This document shows positions 36,702-47,049 of a DNA stretch of 64,000 nucleotides, in pieces. Origin of the DNA: an uncultured Roseicyclus sp. GTDB lineage: Bacteria; Pseudomonadota; Alphaproteobacteria; Rhodobacterales; Rhodobacteraceae. The stretch is from assembly GCF_937892565.1 (NCBI RefSeq), contig NZ_CALAHQ010000066.1, forward strand, positions 1 to 64,000, in the 5' to 3' direction. Made by a program: the position numbers and the translations under genes. How positions within the stretch are numbered: the first letter of the stretch is position 1; every line of letters starts with the position of its first letter. The notes below the pieces were generated by a model. The model saw only the letters and a program-made list of their open reading frames with translations. It was not told the DNA's origin and made no database searches.

Positions 36702-38039
36702 ATGTTGACCCGTCGCTCCCTGATCTGTTCCGCCTCGGCGCTGGCTGCGGCCACGACCCTGCCCGGGCTGGTGCGCGCCCAAAACCGGCCGCTTCGTCTG
36801 GAAATCACCGAAGGTGTGATCGAACCCTTGCCCTTTGCGATCCCCGGTTTCATCGCGCGCAACGGCGCCGCCGCCGATGCCGCCGCCGACATCACCCGTG
36901 TGATCGCTGCCGATCTGCGCGGGACCGGGTTGTTCCGCCAAATTCCCGACAGCGCGCATATCTCGACCGTGACCAGTTTCGATGCCCCGATCCTTTATCC
37001 CGACTGGCAGGCGATCAATGCCCAGGCCCTGATCGTGGGCGAGGTGGAACAGCAAGGCGGGCGCCTGATCGTGCGCTTTCGCCTGTTCGACGTGTTCAGC
37101 CAGCAGCCTTTGGGTGATGGGCTGCAATTCGTGGGCGAGCGTGACGGCTGGCGGCGCATGGCGCATAATGTGGCCGATCAGGTCTATGAGCGGATCACCG
37201 GCGAGACGGGCTATTTCGACACCCGCGTCGTCTTTGTGCATGAGGAAGGCCCCAAGAACGCGCGCCTCAAGCGGTTGGCGCTGATGGATTACGATGGGGC
37301 CAATGTGCAGTTCCTGACCGACAGCCGCGCCATCGTCATGGCGCCGCGCTTCAGCCCCACGGGCGACCGCATCATCTATACCAGCTTCTTATCCGGCCAG
37401 CCGCGTGTCTATGTCATGGATGTCGCCAGCGTCAGAAGCCGCCCCCTCGAGGCAATCTCGGCGGGCAACATGACCTTTTCGCCGCGCTTCACCGCCGATG
37501 GCGGCACTGTGGTGTTTTCCATGGAACAAGGCGGCAACACCGACATCTTCCGCGTGGATGTCAATGGCGGCGGCCGCACCCAGCTGACCAATGCGCCCTC
37601 GATCGAAACGGCGCCGTCCTTTTCACCCGATGGCAGCCAGATGGTGTTCGAAAGCGACCGCACCGGCGGCCAGCAGATCTATGTCATGCCCGCCGGTGGC
37701 GGCGAGGTGCGCCGCATCAGCCAGGGCAGCGGGCGCTACGGCACGCCGGTCTGGTCGCCGCGCGGCGATTACATCGCCTTTACCAAGCAAGAAAGCGGCC
37801 GCTTCCATATCGGCGTGATGCGCACCAATGGCTCGGAGGAACGTCTGTTGACGGCCTCTTTCCTCGATGAGGGCCCGACATGGGCACCCAATGGGCGCGT
37901 GCTGATGTTCACCCGTGAAACCGCCGGCGCCAATGGCGCGCCTGCCGTCTATTCGGTCGATATCTCGGGGCGCAACCTGCAGCGTGTGGCCACCCCCGGC
38001 ATGGCATCCGACCCGTCATGGTCGCCGCGCTTGCCATAA
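36702..38039 (+). CDS. tolB: Tol-Pal system periplasmic beta-propeller protein TolB
   Basis: A 445-residue periplasmic protein. Residues of about 1-27 are a signal peptide with RR near the start ([17 protein letters not shown]), which could be read by the Tat system. The N-terminal domain follows, then a six-bladed propeller whose repeats each end in forms such as [28 protein letters not shown] and [14 protein letters not shown]. It bridges Pal and TolA. AGAGG lies eight bases before the ATG at 36702. Confidence 0.95.
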   Translation: MLTRRSLICSASALAAATTLPGLVRAQNRPLRLEITEGVIEPLPFAIPGFIARNGAAADAAADITRVIAADLRGTGLFRQIPDSAHISTVTSFDAPILYPDWQAINAQALIVGEVEQQGGRLIVRFRLFDVFSQQPLGDGLQFVGERDGWRRMAHNVADQVYERITGETGYFDTRVVFVHEEGPKNARLKRLALMDYDGANVQFLTDSRAIVMAPRFSPTGDRIIYTSFLSGQPRVYVMDVASVRSRPLEAISAGNMTFSPRFTADGGTVVFSMEQGGNTDIFRVDVNGGGRTQLTNAPSIETAPSFSPDGSQMVFESDRTGGQQIYVMPAGGGEVRRISQGSGRYGTPVWSPRGDYIAFTKQESGRFHIGVMRTNGSEERLLTASFLDEGPTWAPNGRVLMFTRETAGANGAPAVYSVDISGRNLQRVATPGMASDPSWSPRLP

Positions 38040-38109
38040 AATCCACCCTCGCATGGACGCGCGCCGTGCGGCCATGCTATGCTGATCAAAACAACAAGGA
38101 CCGAGCATC

Positions 38110-38628
38110 ATGACCATGTCCCTTCGCGCTTCTGCACTGATCCTTTCGGCCACGCTTGCGCTGTCCGCCTGTTCGCAGGGTGGGCTTTTCGGGCGCGATG
38201 ACGCCGTCGATTTGAACGGCGCGCAAGCGTCTGGCGCCTTTGGATCGGTCTCTGACCCGCGCTCCATCGCGTATTTCAACCAGATTGTGGGCGACCGGAT
38301 CTTGTTTGCGGTGGACCAATCCACGCTTGATGCGACCTCGATGGCCACCCTCGACGGTCAGGCGCAGTGGCTGATGACCAACCCCGAATTCATAGCCCTG
38401 ATCGAAGGCCATGCCGATGAACAGGGCACCCGGGAATACAACCTTGCGCTGGGCGCGCGCCGGGCTGCGGCCGTGCGCGATTACCTTGTGTCGCGCGGTG
38501 TGGCCGCCAACCGGCTCAACACCATCAGCTACGGCAAGGAACGCCCGATCGAGATCTGTTCGGATGAAAGCTGCTATCGCCAGAATCGTCGCGGTGTGAC
38601 GGTGCTGACGGTCGGCGCCGGGGTCTGA
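38110..38628 (+). CDS. pal: Peptidoglycan-associated lipoprotein Pal
   Basis: A 172-residue outer-membrane lipoprotein. The signal peptide ends in the lipobox LSAC, with the lipidated Cys at about residue 21. The OmpA-like peptidoglycan-binding domain covers the C-terminal two thirds and includes IEGHADEQGTREYNLALGARRA and ISYGKERPI. It anchors the outer membrane to the wall and works with TolB. The cpoB start follows its stop after 4 bases. Confidence 0.95.
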   Translation: MTMSLRASALILSATLALSACSQGGLFGRDDAVDLNGAQASGAFGSVSDPRSIAYFNQIVGDRILFAVDQSTLDATSMATLDGQAQWLMTNPEFIALIEGHADEQGTREYNLALGARRAAAVRDYLVSRGVAANRLNTISYGKERPIEICSDESCYRQNRRGVTVLTVGAGV

Positions 38629-38632
38629 TCCC

Positions 38633-39454
38633 ATGCGCCGCGCCCTGATCCTTGCGCTTGCGCTGGGCCTTTGGCCGCTTGTGGCTGTGGGGCAGGACAG
38701 GGCGCAGTCTCTGGCCGATATCCGGCAGGAACTGGCCATCCTTTTCGTTGAGATGCAACGCCTTCGGGCTGAGCTGAACACGACGGGCGGCGCGATGGGC
38801 ACCGGTGGCGACGGCACGGTGCTTGCCCGTGTCGATGCCATCGAGGGGGAGTTGCGCCGCCTGACCTCGGCGACCGAGACGATGCAGATCCGTGTCGACC
38901 GTGTGGTAAGCGATGGCACCAACCGCATCGGCGATCTGGAGTTTCGGCTGTGCGAACTGACGCCGGATTGCCGCATCGCCGATTTGCCGCCCCAGCCGCC
39001 GCTGGGCGGTGAGGCGGCGCAGCCGGATGCCGGCACCGCCCCCCCATCGGACGGCGGTGGTGCCAATCTTGCCGTGGCCGAGCAGAATGATTTCGACCGC
39101 GCGCGTGCGGCCTTTGAGGCGGCAGATTACGCGCAAGCCGCTCAGTTGCTGGATGCCTTTACCCAGACTTATCCCGGCGGACCCTTGTCAGCCGAAGCAC
39201 ATTTCCTGCGCGGTCAGGCCGAAGGCCAGCAAAGCGCGTGGAACCGGGCGGCCCGGGCCTATCTTGACAGTTTCACGGCCGATGCGTCGGGGCCACGCGC
39301 GGCTGCGGCCTTGCTCAATCTGGGCACGTCACTGGCCGAGCTTGGCCAAAGCGACGAGGCCTGTTTGACCCTGTCCGAGGTGTTGTCGCGCTATCCCGCC
39401 GATCCTGTCACCGCCGATGCGCAGGCCGCGCGCGGGCGTCTGGGCTGCAGGTGA
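38633..39454 (+). CDS. cpoB: Tol-Pal system protein CpoB/YbgF
   Basis: A 273-residue periplasmic protein. An N-terminal signal peptide (MRRALILALALGLWPLVAVGQ) precedes a coiled-coil section (about 25-105) that drives trimer formation, then a low-complexity linker with PPQPPLGG, and a C-terminal TPR domain from about 145 (FDRARAAFEAADYAQAAQLL and two more repeats). In E. coli CpoB links Tol-Pal with cell-wall synthesis. Its stop overlaps the tilS GTG. Confidence 0.9.
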   Translation: MRRALILALALGLWPLVAVGQDRAQSLADIRQELAILFVEMQRLRAELNTTGGAMGTGGDGTVLARVDAIEGELRRLTSATETMQIRVDRVVSDGTNRIGDLEFRLCELTPDCRIADLPPQPPLGGEAAQPDAGTAPPSDGGGANLAVAEQNDFDRARAAFEAADYAQAAQLLDAFTQTYPGGPLSAEAHFLRGQAEGQQSAWNRAARAYLDSFTADASGPRAAAALLNLGTSLAELGQSDEACLTLSEVLSRYPADPVTADAQAARGRLGCR

Positions 39455-40728
39455 ACCAAGACACGCTTGAAAGCCGTTTTGCCGTGCAGATGGGCGCCTG
39501 TCTGGGCCCCGATTTCCCGCGCGCGATCGGCCTTGCGGTGTCGGGCGGCGGCGACAGCATGGCGATGCTGGCGCTTGCGCATGGCTGGGCGCGGGTCATG
39601 GGAATCGGGCTGAGGGTTGTGACCGTGGATCACGGCCTGCGCTCCGAAGCGGGGGCCGAGGCCGCGATGGTGGCGGCCGAATGTGCCACGCTTGGACATG
39701 CCCACGACATTATGCGCTGGCATTGGGATGGGCAGGGCAATCTGCAAGATGCCGCGCGGCAGGCACGGCGCGATCTGATCGGCGCATGGCGGCGCGATCT
39801 GGCGCATGTGCTCTTTGCCCATACCCAAGACGATCAGGCCGAAACCGTGCTGTTGCAGCTGTTGCGGGGGTCGGGGGTCGATGGGCTGGCGGGCATGGCC
39901 GCCGCACGGCGCGTGCCGGATGCGCGGGGCGGCTGGTGGCTGTTGCGCCCGCTCTTGGGCGAGGCGCGGGCGGATCTGCGCCACTATGCGACCACCTTGC
40001 GTGTGCCGTTTGTCGATGACCCCTCCAACAGCGATCCAAGATTTGACCGGGTGCGCGCGCGCCACGCGATGGCGGCCCTTGGCCTGGCGCCCGAGGGGCT
40101 GGCCCGGACCGCCGCCCGCATGGCGCGTGCTGCCCGAGCCTGTCGTGCAAGGGCCGCCGACATTGCCCGGCGGATCGCCACCGAGGAACAGGTGAATGGC
40201 GCGCCGACCGGCGATCTGCTGATCGACCGCGATGGTCTGGCTGCCGTCGAGCGCGACAGCCAGATGCGGCTTTTGGCGGGCGGGCTGCAATGGGTGGCCA
40301 GCGCCCCCTACAGACCCCGCGCGCAGGCCCTTGAGGCGTTGCTTGATCGGGTGCTGGCGGGGGGTGGCGGCACCTTGCATGGCGTGGATGTGACGCCAGG
40401 CGCTGCGGCGATCCGCCTCTCCCGCGAGGGGGCGGCCTTGACCGATGCGCGAAAGCCCGCCTGTGCCGGTCTTGTCTGGGATGGGCGCTGGCATCTGGGC
40501 GCGCTGGCCGAACCGGGCCTGATCTTGCGCCCGCTTGGGCCTGACGGATGGGCACAGCGCCCTGAAAAAACACAAGTTTCAGCCCCGGCGCGTGCCGCTT
40601 ATGCTTGGCCTGCGTTGTTTCGCGGCGACCGGCTTGTGACCTGTGGGCCACTTGGTCTTGGGGGGGCCGATGTGATCGGGTTTCGTCCAGGGGGCGGCCA
40701 TTTCGCCCAGTTCCTTGAATCACATTGA
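39451..40728 (+). CDS. tilS: tRNA(Ile)-lysidine synthetase
   Basis: A 425-residue enzyme that changes C34 of the CAU-anticodon isoleucine tRNA to lysidine so it reads AUA. The PP-loop ATP pyrophosphatase motif SGGGDS is at residues 31-36; FAHTQDDQAETVLLQLLRG follows near 126-144. It starts with GTG within the cpoB stop (GTGA). It lies between tol-pal and ftsH, the usual place in this order. Confidence 0.93.
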   Translation: MNQDTLESRFAVQMGACLGPDFPRAIGLAVSGGGDSMAMLALAHGWARVMGIGLRVVTVDHGLRSEAGAEAAMVAAECATLGHAHDIMRWHWDGQGNLQDAARQARRDLIGAWRRDLAHVLFAHTQDDQAETVLLQLLRGSGVDGLAGMAAARRVPDARGGWWLLRPLLGEARADLRHYATTLRVPFVDDPSNSDPRFDRVRARHAMAALGLAPEGLARTAARMARAARACRARAADIARRIATEEQVNGAPTGDLLIDRDGLAAVERDSQMRLLAGGLQWVASAPYRPRAQALEALLDRVLAGGGGTLHGVDVTPGAAAIRLSREGAALTDARKPACAGLVWDGRWHLGALAEPGLILRPLGPDGWAQRPEKTQVSAPARAAYAWPALFRGDRLVTCGPLGLGGADVIGFRPGGGHFAQFLESH

Positions 40729-40791
40729 AGTCGGGCGCGGCATCTCTATCTTTCCACCATAACGCGGGTGTTGAGTTTCACGCCCGGATGT

Positions 40792-40805
40792 AAGGAGATA
40801 TCCCC

Positions 40806-40808
<3 letters not shown>
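40792..40808 (+). promoter_or_regulatory. Strong ribosome site deciding a TTG start for ftsH
   Basis: AAGGAG at 40792-40797 is followed by eight bases and then TTG at 40806. No ATG or GTG in the same frame lies at a suitable distance, and the family N-terminus (GNARNVAFW) begins right after. A rare start codon with an ideal ribosome site suggests a set translation rate. Confidence 0.7.
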
Positions 40809-42725
<1,917 letters not shown>

Positions 42726-42750
42726 TCGATCTGTGCCCCGAAATTACTGA

Positions 42751-42780
42751 AAAGGCCCCCGCCTGTTGGGGGCCTTTTTC
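42751..42780 (+). terminator. Rho-independent terminator after ftsH
   Basis: AAAGGCCCCC pairs with GGGGGCCTTT (10 bp, 7-base loop) and TTTCC follows on the plus strand, 26 bases after the ftsH stop. It marks the end of the long ruvC-to-ftsH run of co-directional genes. Confidence 0.85.
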
Positions 42781-42862
42781 CTTTGCGCCAAACTGCAGCT
42801 TGCGGGTTGCGCCCATGCCTTGCCTTTGGTGAGATGGGCCAACCGATGACAGGATGCCGCCC

Positions 42863-43471
42863 ATGCCCGCCTTGATCCCTACCAACCATACCGCCACCGT
42901 CACATGGCTGGGTGTGAACCCCGACCGCGATGCCGCGCTGGAAACCCAAGCCTTGAGCGAAATGGTGCTGACCTTCGCGGGGCATGTGCGGGAAAGCCGG
43001 GCGGGGCTGACGCGCCCCTCCGACAGCCGGGTGCTGGCGCAATACAAGCGCGGCACGCCGATCCGCAACACCCGCCAACTGTCGATCCTGTCGGCCGAGG
43101 ATCTGGATGCCATCGCCGCCGAGATGGGGATCGCGGCGCTGGATCCGGCACTTTTGGGCGCCTCGATGGTGATCCGGGGCATCCCCGATTTTTCCCATGT
43201 GCCGCCGTCGTCGCGGCTGCAAGACGAGGCCAGCGGCACCACGCTGACCATCGACATGGAAAACCGCCCCTGCACGCTGCCTGCCAAACCGATCGAGGCG
43301 CGCCATCCCGGCAAGGGCGCGCGCTTCAAACGCGCGGCGCAGGGACGGCGCGGTGTGACCGCATGGGTCGAACGCGAGGGGGTGATCGCCCTGGGGTCGA
43401 CGCTGCGCCTGCATATCCCCGACCAGCCGGTCTGGCCGCATCTGCACCAGGCGCGAAAAGACGTCGGTTGA
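42863..43471 (+). CDS. MOSC domain-containing protein
   Basis: A 202-residue protein resembling the MOSC (molybdenum cofactor sulfurase C-terminal) domain in its short, stand-alone form. Matching stretches are TWLGVNPDRDAALET at the N-terminus, and EASGTTLTIDMENRPC and FKRAAQGRRGVTAWVEREGVIALG later. MOSC proteins handle sulfur or molybdenum cofactor; the specific role is unknown, though this window also encodes the molybdoenzyme XdhAB. I chose the ATG at 42863, eight bases after AGGA; an in-frame ATG at 42854 overlaps that site. Confidence 0.75.
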   Translation: MPALIPTNHTATVTWLGVNPDRDAALETQALSEMVLTFAGHVRESRAGLTRPSDSRVLAQYKRGTPIRNTRQLSILSAEDLDAIAAEMGIAALDPALLGASMVIRGIPDFSHVPPSSRLQDEASGTTLTIDMENRPCTLPAKPIEARHPGKGARFKRAAQGRRGVTAWVEREGVIALGSTLRLHIPDQPVWPHLHQARKDVG

Positions 43472-43612
43472 TCACAGCCGTTTCGGATCGGAAACCTCGC
43501 GTGGCGATTGAGCCCGCGAATGTGTCGCAATCGGTCCTCACGATGCGGATCGCACCCGCTATAGCCAAAAGCGACAGATCACGCCCGCATGTGGGAAGGG
43601 AGCCCGCCTGAC
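43472..43612 (+). promoter_or_regulatory. Upstream region of fhs
   Basis: 141 bases containing a possible -10 (CTATAG near 43558) and the ribosome site GGAAGGGAG ten bases before the fhs ATG. I see no riboswitch-like structure. Confidence 0.3.
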
Positions 43613-45289
43613 ATGGCCTTCAAGACAGATATCGAAATCGCCCGCGAGGCGAAGAAGCACCCGATCCAAGCCATCGGCGAGCGGCTTGGCATTCCGACCG
43701 AGGCGCTTGTGCCCTATGGGCATGACAAGGCCAAGATCGGGCAGGATTTCATCACCGGGCTGGCGGGGCGGCCCGATGGCAAGCTGATCCTTGTGACCGC
43801 GATCAACCCCACGCCCGCGGGTGAGGGCAAGACCACGACGACCGTGGGTCTGGGCGATGGGCTGAACCGCATCGGCAGGCGGGCCGCGATCTGCATCCGT
43901 GAGGCCAGCCTTGGCCCGAATTTCGGCATGAAGGGCGGGGCCGCGGGGGGTGGCTATGCGCAAGTCGTGCCGATGGAAGAGATGAACCTTCATTTCACCG
44001 GCGATTTCCATGCGATCACCAGCGCGCACAATCTGTTGTCGGCGATGATCGACAACCACATCTATTGGGGCAATGCGCTGGGCATCGATGAGCGCCGCGT
44101 CGTGTGGCGCCGCGTGATGGACATGAACGACCGCGCGCTGCGCGATATCGTCGTGTCGCTGGGGGGCGTGTCGAACGGATTTCCGCGCCAGACGGGCTTT
44201 GACATCACCGTTGCCTCCGAGGTGATGGCGATCTTGTGCCTGAGCGAGAACCTGGCCGATCTGGAGCGGCGTCTGGGCGACATGATCGTGGCTTACCGCC
44301 GCGACAAATCCCCGGTCTATTGCCGCGACATCAAGGCCGACGGGGCGATGACCGTGCTGCTCAGGGATGCGATGCAGCCCAATCTGGTGCAGACGCTGGA
44401 AAACAACCCCGCCTTTGTGCATGGCGGGCCCTTTGCCAATATCGCGCATGGCTGCAACAGCGTGATCGCCACCAAGACCGCGCTGAAGCTGGCGGATTTC
44501 GTCGTGACCGAGGCCGGGTTTGGTGCCGATCTGGGCGCCGAGAAGTTCATGAACATCAAATGCCGCAAGGCAGGCCTTGCGCCCGACGCGGTGGTGATCG
44601 TGGCGACCGTGCGCGCGATGAAGATGAATGGCGGGGTGGCAAAATCCGATCTGGGGGCCGAGAATGTCGCGGCCGTTCAGGCGGGCTGTGCCAATCTGGG
44701 CCGCCATATCGAGAACGTCAAAAGCTTTGGCGTGCCGGTTGTCGTCGGCATCAACCATTTCGCGGGCGACACCGAGGCCGAGATCGCGGCGGTAAAAGCC
44801 TATGTCGCGGCGCAGGGTTCCGAGGCGATCTTGTGCAAGCACTGGGCCGAGGGCAGCGCGGGGATCGAGGATCTGGCGCGGCGGGTGGCGGAGCTGGCCG
44901 AAGGCGGCAGCGCCGATTTCCGCACGCTCTATCCCGATGAGATGGGGCTGATGGCCAAGATCGAGACCATCGCGACCAGGATCTATCGCGCAGGGTCCGT
45001 GACCGCCGACGCAGGCGTGCGTGCACAGCTCAAGGCCTGGGAAGAGGCGGGCTATGGGCATCTGCCGGTCTGCATGGCCAAGACGCAGTATTCCTTTTCG
45101 ACCGATCCCAACCTGCGTGGTGCGCCCGAGGGCCATGTGATCCCCGTGCGTGAGGTGCGGCTGTCGGCGGGGGCGGGGTTTGTCGTTGCGATCTGTGGCG
45201 AGATCATGACCATGCCCGGCCTGCCCAAGGTTCCGGCGTCGGAAACCATCCGGCTCAATGATGCAGGCCTGATCGAGGGGCTGTTCTAG
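43613..45289 (+). CDS. fhs: Formate--tetrahydrofolate ligase
   Basis: A 558-residue enzyme that makes 10-formyl-THF from formate, THF and ATP. The N-terminal ATP loop TPAGEGKTT lies at 67-75, followed by the family stretches [19 protein letters not shown] and HFTGDFHAI. The ATG at 43613 follows a good ribosome site. With FolD downstream it forms the reversible formate to methylene-THF branch. A long perfect hairpin follows the stop and separates it from folD. Confidence 0.95.
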   Translation: MAFKTDIEIAREAKKHPIQAIGERLGIPTEALVPYGHDKAKIGQDFITGLAGRPDGKLILVTAINPTPAGEGKTTTTVGLGDGLNRIGRRAAICIREASLGPNFGMKGGAAGGGYAQVVPMEEMNLHFTGDFHAITSAHNLLSAMIDNHIYWGNALGIDERRVVWRRVMDMNDRALRDIVVSLGGVSNGFPRQTGFDITVASEVMAILCLSENLADLERRLGDMIVAYRRDKSPVYCRDIKADGAMTVLLRDAMQPNLVQTLENNPAFVHGGPFANIAHGCNSVIATKTALKLADFVVTEAGFGADLGAEKFMNIKCRKAGLAPDAVVIVATVRAMKMNGGVAKSDLGAENVAAVQAGCANLGRHIENVKSFGVPVVVGINHFAGDTEAEIAAVKAYVAAQGSEAILCKHWAEGSAGIEDLARRVAELAEGGSADFRTLYPDEMGLMAKIETIATRIYRAGSVTADAGVRAQLKAWEEAGYGHLPVCMAKTQYSFSTDPNLRGAPEGHVIPVREVRLSAGAGFVVAICGEIMTMPGLPKVPASETIRLNDAGLIEGLF

Positions 45290-45298
45290 GCAAGGGGG

Positions 45299-45335
45299 GC
45301 GCGGCGGCGGGGGCATCGAACCCCCGCCGCCGCGC
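45299..45335 (+). terminator. 15-bp perfect GC hairpin after fhs
   Basis: GCGCGGCGGCGGGGG pairs exactly with CCCCCGCCGCCGCGC across a 7-base loop, starting 10 bases after the fhs stop. No T-run follows, so it may act as a partial terminator or an mRNA-stabilising 3' structure between fhs and folD. Confidence 0.6.
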
Positions 45336-45401
45336 GTGCCGCCCCGGGCGGCCCGGGCGCCCAGACCGATGGGCTGTGCGGGTCGGCGGGTGTCGGCATG
45401 C

Positions 45402-45430
45402 GTATTTCGGGAAAGATGAAGGATCAGGGC
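45402..45430. repeat. Repeat copy E, degenerate, at the folD start
   Basis: GTATTTCGGGAAAGATGAAGG on the plus strand is the reversed core of the repeat family (CATCTTTCCCGAAATAC when read on the minus strand). Like copy B it runs into GATCAGG. It ends at the folD ATG, so it forms the folD leader. Confidence 0.5.
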
Positions 45431-46330
45431 ATGGCCGCGACGATATTGGACGGAAAAGCCTTTGCAGCCAAGGTGCGTGGGCAGGTGGCGACCCATGTCG
45501 CGGCACTCAAGGCCGGGCACGGGATCGTGCCCGGGTTGGCGGTCGTGCTGGTGGGCACGGATCCGGCCAGCCAGGTCTATGTGAAGAACAAGGGCATTCA
45601 GACAATCGAGGCCGGCATGGCGAGCCATGAGCACAAGCTCGATGCCGCCACGCCCGAGGCCGAAATTCTGGCGCTGGTTGCGCGGCTGAATGCCGATCCT
45701 GCGGTGCATGGGATCTTGGTGCAATTGCCGTTGCCGGCCCATGTGGATGCGGCCAAGGTCATCAACACCATCGACCCGGCCAAGGATGTGGACGGCTTTC
45801 ACATCTCGAATGTGGGGCTTTTGGGCACGGGGCAAAAGGCGCTGGTGCCCTGCACGCCGCTGGGCTGTCTGATGATGCTGCGCGATCATCATGGTGATCT
45901 GTCGGGGATGGAGGCGGTGGTGCTGGGCCGGTCCAACATCGTGGGCAAACCCATGGCACAGCTTTTGCTGGGGGAAAGCTGCACGGTCACGATCGCGCAT
46001 TCGCGGACCCGCGATCTGGGCGCGGTGTGTCGGCGCGCCGATATTCTGGTCGCGGCCGTCGGCCGCCCAGAGATGGTCCGGGGCGACTGGATCAAGCCCG
46101 GCGCCACGGTAATCGATGTGGGGATCAACCGCGTCGCCCATCCCGAGGATGCGACCCGGACCCGGCTTGTGGGCGATTGCCATACGCAGAGTTGCGCCGA
46201 GGTCGCAGGCGCGATCACGCCTGTGCCGGGCGGCGTGGGGCCGATGACCATTGCCTGTCTGTTGGCCAATACGCTGACGGCCTGTTGTCGGGCGCATGGG
46301 CTAGCTGAACCTGACGGTCTGGCGGTCTGA
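45431..46330 (+). CDS. folD: Bifunctional methylene-THF dehydrogenase / methenyl-THF cyclohydrolase
   Basis: A 299-residue FolD, which interconverts 10-formyl-, methenyl- and methylene-THF with NADP. It has ASQVYVKNK (with the catalytic Lys region), [14 protein letters not shown] and the nucleotide-binding [18 protein letters not shown]. The C-terminal [12 protein letters not shown] is universal. I chose the ATG at 45431 ([12 protein letters not shown]), which is family-like; the upstream in-frame residues ([11 protein letters not shown]) come from the repeat element. It probably works with fhs 142 bases upstream. Confidence 0.93.
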   Translation: MAATILDGKAFAAKVRGQVATHVAALKAGHGIVPGLAVVLVGTDPASQVYVKNKGIQTIEAGMASHEHKLDAATPEAEILALVARLNADPAVHGILVQLPLPAHVDAAKVINTIDPAKDVDGFHISNVGLLGTGQKALVPCTPLGCLMMLRDHHGDLSGMEAVVLGRSNIVGKPMAQLLLGESCTVTIAHSRTRDLGAVCRRADILVAAVGRPEMVRGDWIKPGATVIDVGINRVAHPEDATRTRLVGDCHTQSCAEVAGAITPVPGGVGPMTIACLLANTLTACCRAHGLAEPDGLAV

Positions 46331-46386
46331 CGGCCTGACGGCTCCCGTTGCGGGGGCGCTTGCGTCCGGGGTAGCGGCCCGTGGCA

Positions 46387-47049
46387 TCAGCGCGGCATCG
46401 GCAGCCTTACGGGCGGGGCCCCGATTGCGATCGCCTCGGCCGCGGCGCCCATCAGGCCCGACAGTTCCGGCCGGTCGCAAAACAGCCCGCCCGTATAGGC
46501 GCCATAGGCGGGCAGGATCAGCCGGGTGTCGTCAAACAAAAGGCAGCGGCGGGTGATGCTGCGTCCGCGCAATTGCAGCCGCAGCTTGGGGTGATAATGG
46601 CCCGACACCTCGCCCTGCGCGCCGGGTTCGGCGATGTGGCGAAACATCAGCGGCCCGTTGCGATGTTCGGCCAGATGGGTGCCGCCCAGATCGAGCGGGC
46701 CGGGGTCGTGATTGCCCAGAACCCAGATCCAGCGCCGCCCGGCCATCAGGCTGGTCAGATGATCGCGCACGGGATCGGTCAAGCCCTGGGCAGCGGTCAG
46801 ATCATCGAAGCTGTCGCCGAGGCAAATGACCGTTGCCGGGGCCAGAAGCGCAATGTCTTGCGCCAGCCGATCCAGCGTTTCAACGGTTTCATAGGGTGGC
46901 AAAAGCACGCCGCCCCGCCGCGCCATGCGGTCGGATTTTCCCAGATGCAGATCCGCAACGCAGAGCAGGTCGCGCGCGGGCCAGTGGAGCCCGCCCGAGG
47001 GCAGCGCATGCAGAATTTGGGCCCGGAACACAAAGGGCAGCGCGGTCAT
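46387..47049 (-). CDS. pdeM: Ligase-associated DNA repair metallophosphoesterase PdeM
   Basis: A 220-residue calcineurin-type phosphoesterase. The metal-binding motifs are in order: DLHLGK near 33-38, GDSFDD near 77-82, GNHDPG near 109-114 and GHYHPK near 148-153. PdeM-type proteins are encoded with an Lhr-like helicase and, in complete sets, an ATP-dependent ligase and an MBL-fold exonuclease. Its start overlaps the helicase stop as ATGA. It is convergent with folD. Confidence 0.9.
   Translation of the reverse strand: MTALPFVFRAQILHALPSGGLHWPARDLLCVADLHLGKSDRMARRGGVLLPPYETVETLDRLAQDIALLAPATVICLGDSFDDLTAAQGLTDPVRDHLTSLMAGRRWIWVLGNHDPGPLDLGGTHLAEHRNGPLMFRHIAEPGAQGEVSGHYHPKLRLQLRGRSITRRCLLFDDTRLILPAYGAYTGGLFCDRPELSGLMGAAAEAIAIGAPPVRLPMPR

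Noticed and set aside
43559-46297. A 912-codon open frame antisense to fhs and folD
   Set aside because: His/Arg/Gly-rich composition without any domain, opposite two certain genes.
46308-46346. Short CTGACGG direct repeats at the folD 3' end
   Set aside because: Three imperfect copies over 40 bases, partly in coding sequence; too short and irregular to call an element.
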